Below, one piece after another: positions 18,692 to 28,353 of a stretch of 64,000 nucleotides of DNA (position 1 is the stretch's first letter; each line of letters opens with the position of its first letter). The translations under genes and the position numbers were made by a program. The notes below the pieces were generated by a model, which was given only the letters and a program-made list of their open reading frames with translations, was not told the origin of the DNA and ran no database searches. Source of the stretch: Gordonia paraffinivorans NBRC 108238 (GTDB lineage Bacteria > Actinomycetota > Actinomycetes > Mycobacteriales > Mycobacteriaceae); contig NZ_BAOQ01000034.1 of the NCBI RefSeq assembly GCF_000344155.1, forward strand, positions 1 through 64,000. The letters are read 5' to 3'.

Positions 18692-18910
18692 CTACAGGCC
18701 CGGCAGCCTCGTCCACCGCTCGACATCGACGACGCGCCCGGGCATCTCGCCGACCACGAGCACCGCGGCGTCGACCTCGATGGGTTCGGTCGCGCGCGCC
18801 AGGAAGCGCTCGGTGCCGCCGGCGAACGACAGCTCGACCTCGCCGAGCTGCTCACCTCCGGGGATCGACAGCGTCACGATGCCGGTCCGCCCCACGAGTT
18901 GCTGCGACAC
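18692..18910 (-). CDS. small NfeD-like OB-fold protein
   Basis: About 72 residues with a beta-rich pattern, LVGRTGIVTLSIPGG...GEVELSFAGGTERFLARATEPIEVDAAVLVVGEMPGRVVDVERW, matching the C-terminal OB domain of NfeD proteins but without the NfeD membrane part. It lies just upstream of the SPFH gene and is probably its partner. GTG at 18910 has GGGAGAGG in front; GTG at 18916 is an alternative start. Confidence 0.7.
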   Translation of the reverse strand: MSQQLVGRTGIVTLSIPGGEQLGEVELSFAGGTERFLARATEPIEVDAAVLVVGEMPGRVVDVERWTRLPGL

Positions 18911-18965
18911 CCTCACCTCTCCCTGTCCGGCCGTATCCCGTTCTCGGCGTCGAATGTCTCGAACT

Positions 18966-20222
18966 CTAGGCCACATCTCCGGCACGACGACCGCGCGCAC
19001 CGTCGACCACCACATAGGCCGCGGTCAGTATCGCGATCACCGCGGCCGACAGGACGAGGACCGGGTACCCGAACGCGCCGACCACGACCCCCGCGAGGGC
19101 ACCCGCCGCCGAACCGGCGAGGCTCATCGAGGCGTCCGAGACACCCTGCGCGGCAGCCCGACTCGACCCCTCGATGGAATCGGTCAACAGCGTCGACGCC
19201 GCGACCGTGGACGCCGACCATCCGATGCCGAGCAGGACGAGTGCGGCCACCAGGCCCGCCTGCGACCCGGAGAAGACGAAACCGAGGACGCAACTGCCCA
19301 CGAGGATCGCCTGGCCGGCGAGGACGACCGGAACCCGACCGGCCCGATCGGCGAGGAGACCCATGACCGGGGCGAGTGCGTACATCCCGGCGATGTGCGC
19401 GCTGATCGACAGCCCGACGACGGTCACCGACGCACCGCCGTGGTGCATGTGCACCGGCGTCAGCGCCATGACCCCGACCATCACCGCATGCGCCGAGACC
19501 ACCGCGGCGACCGCGGCACGCGCGCGAGGCGAGTGCACGATCGCGGCGAGACCCGCGGCGATCGAGGAGGTCGACGACGACGCCACTCCCCCGCCGGCCT
19601 CGAGGAGCGGATCGGGGCGCAACCCGAGGAAGAGAAATGCTGCAGCGCAGGCACATCCGCATGCACCGAGCAGGAACGGCCCGGCGAGATCGGCCATCCC
19701 GAGGAACGACGCGACCTCCGCCCCGGCCGGCACCAGCGCCGGCCCGACGACCGCGCCGACCATCGTCATCCACACCACCAGCGACAGATCCCGGCCGCGC
19801 GATTCGGGCGCCGCCAGATCGGTTGCGGCGAAACGGGACTGAAGACTGACGGCGGTGCCCGATCCGAGCGCGAACATCCCGGCGAGCATGAGCCAGAAGG
19901 ACTCTGCGTCGACGCCGAAGGCCACGAGCAGCGCCCCGGTTCCCGCTATCAGGAGGCCGGTGGTCAGCGCGGGCCGCCGCCCCCGAGCCGAGGCGAGTGA
20001 CGCCAGGGGCAGCCCCGCCGCGGCCGCGCCGAGGGTGAGCACGGTCGTCGGGACGCCCGCCAACGATTCGCTGCCGGACAGCTGCTCTCCGATGATCGCG
20101 CCGAGTGCCAGCGCACCGCCCATCGAGATCCCGGCCAGCACCTGGACCAGGCACAGCAGGGCGACGGTCCGGCGCTGGACCGCAATCCGCCCGGCCGTCG
20201 CCGTCGATGCCCTCACCCTCAC
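18966..20222 (-). CDS. major facilitator superfamily transporter
   Basis: 418 residues with about 12 hydrophobic helices and the loop 2-3 signature LASLASARGRRPAL (G-x-x-x-D-R-x-G-R-R variant) plus a matching GLLADRAGRVPVVL in the second half. Inner-membrane drug/metabolite:H+ antiporter type; the substrate cannot be predicted. It is not part of the corresponding M. tuberculosis block and lies in the inserted 16.8-21.1 kb group. GTG start at 20222. Confidence 0.85.
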   Translation of the reverse strand: MRVRASTATAGRIAVQRRTVALLCLVQVLAGISMGGALALGAIIGEQLSGSESLAGVPTTVLTLGAAAAGLPLASLASARGRRPALTTGLLIAGTGALLVAFGVDAESFWLMLAGMFALGSGTAVSLQSRFAATDLAAPESRGRDLSLVVWMTMVGAVVGPALVPAGAEVASFLGMADLAGPFLLGACGCACAAAFLFLGLRPDPLLEAGGGVASSSTSSIAAGLAAIVHSPRARAAVAAVVSAHAVMVGVMALTPVHMHHGGASVTVVGLSISAHIAGMYALAPVMGLLADRAGRVPVVLAGQAILVGSCVLGFVFSGSQAGLVAALVLLGIGWSASTVAASTLLTDSIEGSSRAAAQGVSDASMSLAGSAAGALAGVVVGAFGYPVLVLSAAVIAILTAAYVVVDGARGRRAGDVA

Positions 20223-20319
20223 AGCATCACCGGTCGCCGCCGACGGCGTGGGCGGTTCGCACCGGCGCGGGCCGCCGCTTCGGCGTCGCGCGGAGCGCCT
20301 GCGAGTCCACGACGCGGCC

Positions 20320-21081
20320 TCACCCGGTGACCAGGTCGTAGGAGAGCTTGCCGACCATCACCACCACGACGACGAGCAACACCCAGCGCACGAACGAGCT
20401 ACCGCGCCCGATCGCCATGTGCGACCCGATCTGGGCCCCGGCGATGTTGGCCACCGCGAGACCGAGCCCGAGCAGCCAGAGCACGTTGCCCTGCAGCCCG
20501 AACACCGTCAGCGCACCGAGGTTGGTCCCGGTGTTGATGACCTTGGCCATCGCCGAGCTCTCCAGGAACGACGTCCCGACGAGCGCGGTCAGGCTGATGA
20601 TGAGGAAGGTCCCGGTGCCCGGGCCCATCACCCCGTCGTAGAACGCGATGACGACCCCGGTGATCACCAGGCCCGCGATGGTCGAGAGCCGCGACCGCGG
20701 CCCCGCCGACAGGTCCCCGCCGAAGCCCGGTCGCAGCGCGACGAACAACCCCACGCCGACGAGCATCACCAGCACGAACGGGGTGAAGATCTCCGTCGGC
20801 AGCGAGATCGCCACCAGCGCACCGAGAGCCGAGAACACCAGCGCCGCGGCGAACACCGGGAGAAGCCGCCGGAGGTCGATGCGGACGTGCCGCACATAGC
20901 GCCACGCGGCCGACGCGGTCCCGAAGACCGCCGCGAGCTTGTTGGTGCCGAGCGCCGTCGCCGTCGGCAGGCCGGGCTGGGCGATCAGCATCGCGGGGAT
21001 GAGGACGAGTCCTCCACCGCCGACGACGGCGTCGACCCACCCGGCTGCCGCGGCCGCGACGATCAGCAGCGCGACGTCCAG
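20320..21081 (-). CDS. TauE/SafE-family sulfite/anion permease (TSUP)
   Basis: About 253 residues with 7-8 membrane helices and the family signature [17 protein letters not shown] near the N-terminus, repeated as [11 protein letters not shown] in the second half. TSUP proteins move sulfite, sulfonates or other organic anions. The first clear ATG (20991) would delete helix 1 and the GGGG motif; the homologous sequence continues upstream to a CTG at 21081, and an in-frame stop lies shortly beyond, so CTG is the likely start. It begins 4 bases after the ridA stop, so translation may be coupled. Confidence 0.8.
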   Translation of the reverse strand: MDVALLIVAAAAAGWVDAVVGGGGLVLIPAMLIAQPGLPTATALGTNKLAAVFGTASAAWRYVRHVRIDLRRLLPVFAAALVFSALGALVAISLPTEIFTPFVLVMLVGVGLFVALRPGFGGDLSAGPRSRLSTIAGLVITGVVIAFYDGVMGPGTGTFLIISLTALVGTSFLESSAMAKVINTGTNLGALTVFGLQGNVLWLLGLGLAVANIAGAQIGSHMAIGRGSSFVRWVLLVVVVVMVGKLSYDLVTG

Positions 21082-21085
21082 GGGG

Positions 21086-21559
21086 TCAGGCCACTTCGAC
21101 GATCAGCTCGACCTCGACGGGAGCGCCCAGCGGCAGCTCCGCGACGCCGACGGCCGAGCGAGCGTGCACGCCCGCGTCCCCGAAGATCTCGCCGATGACG
21201 TCGGAGGCCCCGTTGATGACCTGCGGCTGACCGGTGAAGCCGGGGGCCGAGGCCACGAAGCCGACGACCTTGACCACGCGCACGATCGAGTCGATGCCGA
21301 CGAGCGCGTTCACCGCGGCCAGGGCGTTGAGCGCGCAGATGCGCGCGGCCTCGGTGGCCGCCTCCGGCCGAACGACGCCCTCGGCGCCGTCGGACACCTT
21401 TCCGCGCACGGACAGCTCGCCGGCGACGATCGGCAGCTGGCCCGAGGTGTAAACGAGGTTCCCGGTGCGCACCGCCGGCGTGTAGCTGGCGACGGGCGGC
21501 ACCACGTCGGGCAGGGTGATGCCCAGTTCGGCGAGACGATCGGTCCAGGTAGACGCCAT
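21086..21559 (-). CDS. ridA: RidA-family enamine/imine deaminase
   Basis: 157 residues, somewhat longer than typical RidA (about 130). It has the YjgF/RidA fold: [36 protein letters not shown] and [19 protein letters not shown]. RidA proteins hydrolyse reactive 2-aminoacrylate-type imines. The late catalytic Arg seen in archetypal RidA is not clear, so it may belong to a RidA-like subgroup. It corresponds to Rv3678c and starts 2 bases after the DUF4177-like gene. Confidence 0.85.
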   Translation of the reverse strand: MASTWTDRLAELGITLPDVVPPVASYTPAVRTGNLVYTSGQLPIVAGELSVRGKVSDGAEGVVRPEAATEAARICALNALAAVNALVGIDSIVRVVKVVGFVASAPGFTGQPQVINGASDVIGEIFGDAGVHARSAVGVAELPLGAPVEVELIVEVA

Positions 21560-21561
21560 GA

Positions 21562-21726
21562 TCAGCCCTTCGGTCGCTTCATGTAGGCCACGTGCTGCTC
21601 GCCGGTCGGACCGGGCAGCACCGCGACCAGTTCCCAGCCGTCGGCACCCCACTGGTCCAGGATCTGTTTCGTGGCGTGCGTCAGCAGCGGCACGGTCACG
21701 TATTCCCACGCAGTCACTTCACTCAT
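21562..21726 (-). CDS. small DUF4177-like protein (Rv3678A-like)
   Basis: 54 residues: MSEVTAWEYVTVPLLTHATK, then QILDQWGADGWELVAVLPG and a basic end. The WEY...W-G-x-x-GWELV pattern is that of small actinobacterial DUF4177-type proteins of unknown function. It lies immediately upstream of ridA with a 2-base gap, as in M. tuberculosis. It begins about 100 bases from the divergent ATPase pair. Confidence 0.85.
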   Translation of the reverse strand: MSEVTAWEYVTVPLLTHATKQILDQWGADGWELVAVLPGPTGEQHVAYMKRPKG

Positions 21727-21823
21727 GGACTCAGCCTATCCGCAGGCGATCAATGGATATGGTGTTGCGGTGGCCAATCAAGCAGGCGCACGTTCCGGGG
21801 CGGGGGGACCCCTCGATTCCGGC

Positions 21824-22840
21824 GTGACAGACAACTCCTCCGTCACCGTCGACAACGAGTGGCCGGACGCGGCATCGCGTGCGCGTCTCCACTTCGTCTC
21901 GGGCAAGGGCGGAACCGGTAAGACGACCATCGCGGCGGCACTCGCGCTGGCGCTCGCCGCCGACGGCAAGAAGGTGCTCCTCGTCGAGACCGAGGGGCGG
22001 CAGGGCATCGCGCAGGTGTTCGACATCCCGCCGCTCCCGCCGGCCGACACCAGGATCGCCACCGCCGAGGGCGGCGGCGAGGTGTCGGCGCTGGCCATCG
22101 ACATCGAGCACGCGCTGCTCGAGTACCTCGACATGTTCTACAACCTGGGCTTCGCGGGCCGGGCGATGAAGCGCATCGGCGCCATCGACTTCGTGACCAC
22201 CGTGGCGCCGGGCCTGCGGGACGTGCTGCTCACCGGCAAGATCAAAGAGCGCGTCATCCACACCGACAAGCAGGGCAATCCGGTGTACGACGCGGTGGTG
22301 GTCGACGCGCCGCCGACCGGCCGGATCGGCAACTTCCTCGACGTCACCCAGGCCATGGCGGACCTGGCCAAGACCGGCCCGATCCGCAGCCAGAGCGAGG
22401 GCGTGGCGCAGTTGCTGCACTCCGAGCAGACCGTCGTCCACCTGGTGACGCTGCTCGAGGCGATGCCGATCCAGGAGACGATCGAGGCGATCGACGAGTT
22501 GCGCGGCAAGAACCTCAATCTCGGCAGCCTGATCATCAACCGGGTCAGCCCGCCGTACCTGCCGGCCGACTCCATCGACGAGATCGCCGAGGGCCGCATC
22601 GACGCGGTCCGCATCGAGGAGAACCTCAAGGCGGCCGGCCTCAAGCTGGCCGAGGGCGACCTGTCGGGGCTGCTCACCGAGACCATCGAGCACGCCACCC
22701 GGCTGCAGGCGCAGCAGATCGCGAAGGCACAGCTCGACGAGGTGGAGCTGCCGATGCTCGAGCTCCCGTCGCTCGGCGACGGCATCGACCTCGGTTCGAT
22801 CTACGAGCTGGCCAACCTTCTCCAGAAAGCGGGGGCCTGA
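21824..22840 (+). CDS. Get3/ArsA-family ATPase, first of a pair (Rv3679-like)
   Basis: 338 residues. The P-loop is the deviant Walker [15 protein letters not shown]; switch regions include [11 protein letters not shown] and [14 protein letters not shown]. In M. tuberculosis the equivalent pair Rv3679-Rv3680 has ATPase activity and contributes to cell-envelope and redox homeostasis. The GTG at 21824 fits homologue length; earlier in-frame GTGs are possible. Its stop overlaps the start of the second ATPase (TGATG), so they are made together. Confidence 0.9.
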   Translation: MTDNSSVTVDNEWPDAASRARLHFVSGKGGTGKTTIAAALALALAADGKKVLLVETEGRQGIAQVFDIPPLPPADTRIATAEGGGEVSALAIDIEHALLEYLDMFYNLGFAGRAMKRIGAIDFVTTVAPGLRDVLLTGKIKERVIHTDKQGNPVYDAVVVDAPPTGRIGNFLDVTQAMADLAKTGPIRSQSEGVAQLLHSEQTVVHLVTLLEAMPIQETIEAIDELRGKNLNLGSLIINRVSPPYLPADSIDEIAEGRIDAVRIEENLKAAGLKLAEGDLSGLLTETIEHATRLQAQQIAKAQLDEVELPMLELPSLGDGIDLGSIYELANLLQKAGA

Positions 22841-23934
22841 TGCCACTCGACCTCAAGATGGGGGCGGTCCTGACCGACCCCGGGACCCGTGTCGTCATCT
22901 GTTGTGGTGCAGGCGGTGTCGGCAAGACGACGACCGCCGCGGCGATGGCGATGTACGCCGCCGAGCAGGGGCGCACCGTGGCCGTGCTGACCATCGACCC
23001 CGCCAAGCGCCTCGCGCAGTCGCTCGGGATGAGCGAGCTGACCAACGAGCCGCAGCCGGTGCCGATCGAGGGCAAGGGCAGCCTCGACGCGATGATGCTC
23101 GACATGCGCCGCACCTTCGACGAGATGGTGCTCGAGTACTCGACACCCGAACGGGCGGAGGCGATCATGCAGAACGCCTTCTACCAGACCGTCGCGTCCT
23201 CGTTCTCCGGCACGCAGGAGTACATGGCGATGGAGAAGCTGGGCAAGCTGCTCGAGAAGAACCACTGGGATCTCATCGTCGTCGACACCCCGCCGTCGCG
23301 GAACGCGCTCGACTTCCTCGACGCCCCGCAGCGCCTGGGGTCGTTCCTGTCCGGCCGCCTGATGAAGATGCTCGTCGGCGGCGGCCGCGGCGTGGGCCGC
23401 ATGGTGACCGGCGCGATGAGCCTGGCGATGCGGGGCGTGTCGACGATCATCGGCGGCGAGATGCTGCGCGACGTCGCGACCTTCGTCCAGTCGCTGGACT
23501 CGATGTTCGGCGGCTTCCAGGATCGCGCGCTGAAGACCTATGAGCTGCTCAAGCAGCCCGGAACCCGGTTCGCGGTGGTGGCCGCCGCCGAGGCCGACGC
23601 GCTGCGCGAGGCCGCGTTCTTCGTCGACCGCCTGTCGGAGGAGTCGATGCCGCTGGCCGGCCTGATCCTCAACCGGACGCACCCGAACCTGACGTCGATC
23701 CACGAAGAGGCCGCCCTGGTGGCGCTCGAGTCGATCACCGACGACCTCACCCGCGGCGTGCTGCAGATCCACGCCGACCGCGCCGCCACCGGCAAGCGGG
23801 AACTGCATCTCCTGCAGCGGTTCACGGCGTCGCATCCGCGCGTCCCGATCGTCGGGGTCCCGGCGCTGCCTTTCGAGGTCGCGGACATGACGGCCCTGCG
23901 CGCGGTGGCCGAGCAGATCACGGGCAGGGGCTGA
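22840..23934 (+). CDS. Get3/ArsA-family ATPase, second of a pair (Rv3680-like)
   Basis: 364 residues. Deviant Walker [16 protein letters not shown] at about 26-40, switch [14 protein letters not shown], switch [19 protein letters not shown] and a C-terminal nucleotide-contacting region. A central insertion (about 170-210, [29 protein letters not shown]) is Gly- and Met-rich and helical, which in the family could bind hydrophobic clients. It overlaps the first ATPase by one base and is the likely heteromeric partner. Confidence 0.9.
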   Translation: MPLDLKMGAVLTDPGTRVVICCGAGGVGKTTTAAAMAMYAAEQGRTVAVLTIDPAKRLAQSLGMSELTNEPQPVPIEGKGSLDAMMLDMRRTFDEMVLEYSTPERAEAIMQNAFYQTVASSFSGTQEYMAMEKLGKLLEKNHWDLIVVDTPPSRNALDFLDAPQRLGSFLSGRLMKMLVGGGRGVGRMVTGAMSLAMRGVSTIIGGEMLRDVATFVQSLDSMFGGFQDRALKTYELLKQPGTRFAVVAAAEADALREAAFFVDRLSEESMPLAGLILNRTHPNLTSIHEEAALVALESITDDLTRGVLQIHADRAATGKRELHLLQRFTASHPRVPIVGVPALPFEVADMTALRAVAEQITGRG

Positions 23935-24015
23935 CCGGACGGCTCGCGGTGACCCGTGCCGGCCGACGGCCCGGGTCACCGACTCGCGGACACCTCACGA
24001 AGAACGCCTCGCAAC

Positions 24016-24057
24016 GAACATCGGCTCGACCGGGCAGGTCCGGTCGAGCCGATGTTC
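24016..24057. terminator. bidirectional terminator between the ATPase pair and whiB4
   Basis: GAACATCGGCTCGACCGG (24016-24033) is a perfect 18-base inverted copy of 24040-24057 around a 6-base loop. It sits between two convergent genes. Confidence 0.88.
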
Positions 24058-24080
24058 TCGTCTGTGAGGCGTCGCGGGGA

Positions 24081-24392
24081 TCAGACCGCGTCGGCCCGCT
24101 GGCGGCGACGCTGGGCCTCGAAGAAGGCCGCCCAGGACGTCACCTCGGGATGCTGACGGAGAAGGGCGCGGCGCTGACGCTCGGTGAGACCGCCCCACAC
24201 GCCGAACTCGACGCGGTTGTCGAGCGCATCGGCCCCGCATTCGAGCTGGACCGGGCAGTGCCGGCAGATCGTCGCAGCCTTGCGCTGGGCTGCGCCCCTC
24301 ACGAACAGATCATCCGGGTTCCCTCCCCGACACCGCGCCTTGGCCACCCAGGCCAGACGATCTTCTCCGCTGGAAACTGCAGCTGTCGCCAT
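24081..24392 (-). CDS. whiB4: WhiB-family iron-sulfur regulator, WhiB4-like
   Basis: 103 residues. Four Cys ligands for a [4Fe-4S] cluster at 21, 43, 46 and 52 (C-x2-C-x5-C at the end), then the conserved GVWGGLTERQRRALL turn and a basic C-terminal tail. Position between the Get3-type ATPase pair and ponA2 identifies it with mycobacterial WhiB4, a redox-sensing DNA-binding protein controlling oxidative-stress genes. Cluster and DNA binding are inferred from the family. Confidence 0.95.
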   Translation of the reverse strand: MATAAVSSGEDRLAWVAKARCRGGNPDDLFVRGAAQRKAATICRHCPVQLECGADALDNRVEFGVWGGLTERQRRALLRQHPEVTSWAAFFEAQRRRQRADAV

Positions 24393-24720
24393 CCGCCACC
24401 CCTACTCGTCGTGTTGTGCATGGCCCCGAAGTCGAGACTCAACGCGCTGCTCAGGCCACATTTACAACAAACTGTTATGTAAGTCACATTCTGCACTCAA
24501 TCTAGGGATCTGTGCATTGGTCCGCAACCCCTGCGGCTGAAGAAAGTGGGACAACCGTGCAAACTCATCCGATCGGAGGGTTGCGCGGACCCCCTTCGGC
24601 GGGCATCAGCGGGCCGTTGTCGTGGGACGATGCATCCCGGCCCCGGCGTCGCGGGAGGCGACTGTCCCGGGAGCGAGGCACGACGATGTTCGTCCGGATC
24701 GCACGTATCCTGTCGGGGTG
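24393..24720. other. divergent intergenic region whiB4/ponA2
   Basis: 328 bases without a gene, separating two divergent starts, so it must hold both promoters. AT-richer sequence around 24460-24510 could belong to the whiB4 promoter. I see no strong inverted repeat or a full Crp site. Confidence 0.5.
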
Positions 24721-27171
24721 ATGTCCAAGAAGCTGTGGTCACTGGCATGGGCGAGCCTGCTGGCCGGCATTCTCGTCGCCGGCCTCCTCTACCCGGTGGC
24801 CAGCGGTGTAGGTGTCGTCTCCAACAGGGCTGCCGCCGCGGTCGAGAACGTCTCCTCCGAACTGCTGAACGGAACGCTGCCGGAGGTCACCACGATGACC
24901 GACGCCGACGGCAAGCCGATCGCGATGCTGTTCGACCAGTACCGCATCCAGGTCGGCTACAACGACATCTCGCCCGACATGATCCGCGCGATCATCTCCG
25001 TGGAGGACCGCCGTTTCCTCGAGCACGACGGCGTCGACTGGAAGGGCACCATCCGCGCCGCGCTCAAGAACTCGTCGTCGGGCGAGGTCCAACAAGGTGC
25101 GTCGACGCTGGATCAGCAGTACATCAAGAACTATCAGCTGCTCGTGCTGGCCCGGACCGAGGCCGACCGCCAGGCCGCGGTCGAGACGACGCCGGCCCGC
25201 AAGCTCCGTGAGGTCCGGATGGCGCTCACGCTCGAGCAGAGCCTCATCGACCAGGCCAAGCGCGACAAGGGACTCGACGACGCCGCCGCCAAGCAGGAGG
25301 CGAAGAAGCAGATCGTGACCCGGTACCTGAACGTCGTGCCGTTCGGCAACAACGCCTACGGGATCGAGGCCGCCGCCCAGACCTACTTCGGGATCCCCGC
25401 CAAGGACCTGAACGTCCAGCAGGCCGCGATGCTCGCCGGCATGGTGCAGTCGACCTCCGCGCTGAACCCGTACACCAACCCGGAGGGCGCGCTGGAGCGC
25501 CGGAACATCGTCCTGGACACCATGATCGCCAACTTCCCGGAGCGGCGCGCCGAGCTGGAGGCGGCCAAGGACACGCCGCTCGGCGTGCTCCCGCGCCCCA
25601 AGACGCCGACCCAGGGCTGCATCGCAGCGGGCAACGAGGGATTCTTCTGCGATTACGCGCTGCAGTTCCTCGCCGAGAACGGGATCTCGCGCAACTCGGT
25701 CATGCGCGGCGGCTACATCATCCAGACCACGCTCGACCCCGAGGTGCAGCGCGCCACCGACCGGGCCGTGAAGGCCCAGGCCAGCCCGACCGCCGACGGC
25801 GTCGCCGACGTGATGAGCACGATCCGCCCCGGCGACAAGTCACACGATGTGCTGTCGATGGCGTCGAGCCGCCGGTACGGCCTGAACCTCGACGCGGGCG
25901 AGACCATGCAGCCGCAGCCGTTCTCCATGGTGGGCGACGGCGCCGGGTCGGTGTTCAAGATCTTCACCGTCGCGGCGGCCATGGAGAAGGGGCTCGGAGC
26001 CGGGTCGAGCATCCCGGTGCCCGGCTTCGTCTCCGTGCAGGGCATGGGCAACAGCGGCGGGGCCTTCGGCTGCCCCGAGAACTCCTACTGCGTCAAGAAC
26101 GACGGACGGTACCCGGCCTCGATGTCGGTGACCGACGCACTCGCCCAGTCGCCGAACACCGCGTTCGTGCAGCTCCTGCAGCAGGTCGGGGTGAAGCCCG
26201 CGGTCGACATGGCCGTGCGTCTGGGTCTGCGCTCGTACACGATCCCCGGTTCGTCGGGCTACGGCGACAAGAGCATGGCCCAGTACGTCAAGGACGGGAA
26301 CTTCGGCTCGTTCACCCTGGGTCCGCTGCCGCTGAACGCCCTCGAACTCGCCAATGTCGCGGCGACCATCGCCTCGGGCGGCGTGTGGTGCCCGCCGAAC
26401 CCGATCAAGTCGATCAGCCGGGTCAAGCGCGACCAGTACGGCAACCCGGTGATCGGGCCCGACGGCCAGCGCGCGCTGACGTCGGTGCCGTTCACCCCGC
26501 CGGGCTGCGAGCAGGTCGTCGACAAGGGTCTGGCCGACTCCCTCGCCAACGCGCTGAGCAAGGACCACATCGGCGCCGGCACCGCCGCGGGCGCCGCCGG
26601 GTCGGCCGGCTGGACCCTGCCGATGTCGGGCAAGACGGGAACCACCGAGGCACATCGCAGCTCGGCGTTCATCGGCTTCACCAACCAGATCGCCGGCGCG
26701 GCCTACGTCTACAGCGACGGCCCGAACCCGCAGGGCGTGTGCACCAGCCCCCTGCGGTCCTGCTACGACGGCGACCTCTACGGCGGTATGGAACCGGCAC
26801 GCACGTGGTTCCAGGCGATGAAGCCGATCGCGACCAAGTTCGGGCCGGTGCGGCTGCCCCCGATCGACCGCGCGTACTGGAACGGCACCGACCGCGGGCG
26901 CATCCCCCAGGTGAGCGGCCTGACCGCGAGCGAGGCGACCTCGCGCCTGCAGCAGTCGGGCTTCCGGGTCAACGAGCTCGAGGTCGACAGCGGCCGCCCG
27001 AAGGGGACCGTCGTGTTCACCGCGCCGTCGGACTCGGCGATGCCCGGCAGCACCGTGACGATCTACGTCAGCAACGGCCGGCGCGCCGGCGGTGACAGCG
27101 GCAACGGACCCACCGAGACGACCGTCGTCGTGCCCGGTGTCGGGCCGGTCGTGATCCAGCTCCCGGGCTGA
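24721..27171 (+). CDS. ponA2: bifunctional class A penicillin-binding protein with PASTA domain
   Basis: 816 residues. A short cytoplasmic start and one membrane helix (about 8-30) precede a glycosyltransferase-51 domain with the catalytic Glu in SVEDRRFLEHDGVDW and QGASTLDQQYIKNY. The transpeptidase domain has SxxK (GSVFKIF), SxN (AQSPNTAF) and KTG (MSGKTGTTEAHRS). A single PASTA domain lies at about 735-800 (IPQVSGLTASEATSRLQQSGF), before a Pro/Val tail. It polymerises and cross-links peptidoglycan. ATG at 24721; GTG three bases earlier is possible. A long hairpin terminator follows. Confidence 0.96.
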   Translation: MSKKLWSLAWASLLAGILVAGLLYPVASGVGVVSNRAAAAVENVSSELLNGTLPEVTTMTDADGKPIAMLFDQYRIQVGYNDISPDMIRAIISVEDRRFLEHDGVDWKGTIRAALKNSSSGEVQQGASTLDQQYIKNYQLLVLARTEADRQAAVETTPARKLREVRMALTLEQSLIDQAKRDKGLDDAAAKQEAKKQIVTRYLNVVPFGNNAYGIEAAAQTYFGIPAKDLNVQQAAMLAGMVQSTSALNPYTNPEGALERRNIVLDTMIANFPERRAELEAAKDTPLGVLPRPKTPTQGCIAAGNEGFFCDYALQFLAENGISRNSVMRGGYIIQTTLDPEVQRATDRAVKAQASPTADGVADVMSTIRPGDKSHDVLSMASSRRYGLNLDAGETMQPQPFSMVGDGAGSVFKIFTVAAAMEKGLGAGSSIPVPGFVSVQGMGNSGGAFGCPENSYCVKNDGRYPASMSVTDALAQSPNTAFVQLLQQVGVKPAVDMAVRLGLRSYTIPGSSGYGDKSMAQYVKDGNFGSFTLGPLPLNALELANVAATIASGGVWCPPNPIKSISRVKRDQYGNPVIGPDGQRALTSVPFTPPGCEQVVDKGLADSLANALSKDHIGAGTAAGAAGSAGWTLPMSGKTGTTEAHRSSAFIGFTNQIAGAAYVYSDGPNPQGVCTSPLRSCYDGDLYGGMEPARTWFQAMKPIATKFGPVRLPPIDRAYWNGTDRGRIPQVSGLTASEATSRLQQSGFRVNELEVDSGRPKGTVVFTAPSDSAMPGSTVTIYVSNGRRAGGDSGNGPTETTVVVPGVGPVVIQLPG

Positions 27172-27202
27172 CACCGGCGCCCCGCCCCGGCCACCGGACC
27201 AC

Positions 27203-27263
27203 GATCACCGCCTCGGCCCGCCGACCCCGCACTGCGGACGGTCGGCGGGCCGGGGCGGTGATC
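27203..27263 (+). terminator. terminator after ponA2
   Basis: 27203-27226 and 27240-27263 form a 24-base-pair stem with one G-U pair and a 13-base loop, 31 bases after the ponA2 stop and 52 bases before the next start. Confidence 0.88.
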
Positions 27264-27314
27264 GCCATCCGCGAGCCGATCCGGTGTGCATCGGCAAATG
27301 CGTATCCTGAACAG

Positions 27315-28322
27315 ATGCAGCACTCCGACCTCGACTTCGCACGCCTGCGCCGTTCACGCCTCGGTTCGTCCGGTTCCGGTGTCGGTTCGCGAGCACTCGC
27401 GGGTGCCGCAGGACTCGCCGCCGCCGGGCTGGTCTACTCGACGGTCATCGAGCGCAACGCCTTCGCGCTCCGCCACACCACGATGGCCGTGCTCGAACCC
27501 GGCGCCTCCCCGCTGCGGGTCCTGCACATCAGCGACATCCACATGATGCCCAGGCAGCGCCTCAAGCAGGCCTGGATCTCCGAGCTCGAGGCGCTCGAGC
27601 CCGATCTCGTGGTCAACACCGGCGACAACCTCGCCCACCCTCAGGCCGTGCCCGCGGTCATCCAGGCCCTCGGCGGCCTGTTGAGCCGGCCCGGCCTCTT
27701 CGTGTTCGGATCGAACGACTACTTCGGGCCCAAGCCGAAGAACCCGTTCAAGTACTTCAAGACCGACCACCAGCGCACGTACGGCGACCCGTTGCCGTGG
27801 CAGGACCTGCGCGCGGCCTTCACCGAACGCGGCTGGCTCGACGCGACGCACACCGTGCGAGAGCTCGAGGTGAGCGGCGTGCGCATCGTCGCCGCCGGCG
27901 TCGACGACCCGCACATCGAGCGCGACCGGTACGAGACCATCGCCGGCCGGCCCAACCCGCTGGCACATCTGCGTCTCGGCCTCACGCACTCGCCCGAACC
28001 CCGCGTCCTCGACCGGTTCGCCGCCGACGGTTACGACCTCGTCATGGCCGGGCACACCCACGGCGGGCAGTTGTGCCTGCCGTTCCTCGGCGCGCTCGTC
28101 ACCAACTGCCACATCGACCGGTCCCGGGTGAAGGGCCCCTCGAACTGGGGCGCCTCGATGAAGCTGCACGTCAGTGCGGGCCTCGGCACCTCGCCGTACG
28201 CGCCGGCGCGTTTCTGCTGCCGCCCAGAGGCGAGCCTGCTGACCCTGACGCCCGTCTCGCACGGCGACGCCGACTTCGACGCCGACCAGTCCCTCCCGCA
28301 GTTGGCCCGAGAGTCCCTGTGA
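27315..28322 (+). CDS. metallophosphoesterase (Rv3683-like)
   Basis: 335 residues. Calcineurin-like motifs are present: HISDIHMMP (D-x-H), NTGDNLAH (GDx), FVFGSNDYFGP in place of GNH(D/E), and AGHTHGGQLCLP (GHTH). A hydrophobic stretch at about 28-45 may be a membrane anchor. Members act on phosphodiesters or nucleotides with two metal ions. The same gene follows ponA2 in mycobacteria, suggesting an envelope-related role. ATG at 27315. Confidence 0.9.
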   Translation: MQHSDLDFARLRRSRLGSSGSGVGSRALAGAAGLAAAGLVYSTVIERNAFALRHTTMAVLEPGASPLRVLHISDIHMMPRQRLKQAWISELEALEPDLVVNTGDNLAHPQAVPAVIQALGGLLSRPGLFVFGSNDYFGPKPKNPFKYFKTDHQRTYGDPLPWQDLRAAFTERGWLDATHTVRELEVSGVRIVAAGVDDPHIERDRYETIAGRPNPLAHLRLGLTHSPEPRVLDRFAADGYDLVMAGHTHGGQLCLPFLGALVTNCHIDRSRVKGPSNWGASMKLHVSAGLGTSPYAPARFCCRPEASLLTLTPVSHGDADFDADQSLPQLARESL

Positions 28323-28353
28323 TGCGCGGGCGGCGGCCGGAGGTCACCCCGGG

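Noticed and set aside
17235..20000. Very long plus-strand open frame over the SPFH, NfeD-like and MFS genes
   Set aside because: It is the high-GC shadow of three well-supported minus-strand genes; its sequence is low-complexity Arg/Asp/Pro with no domain.
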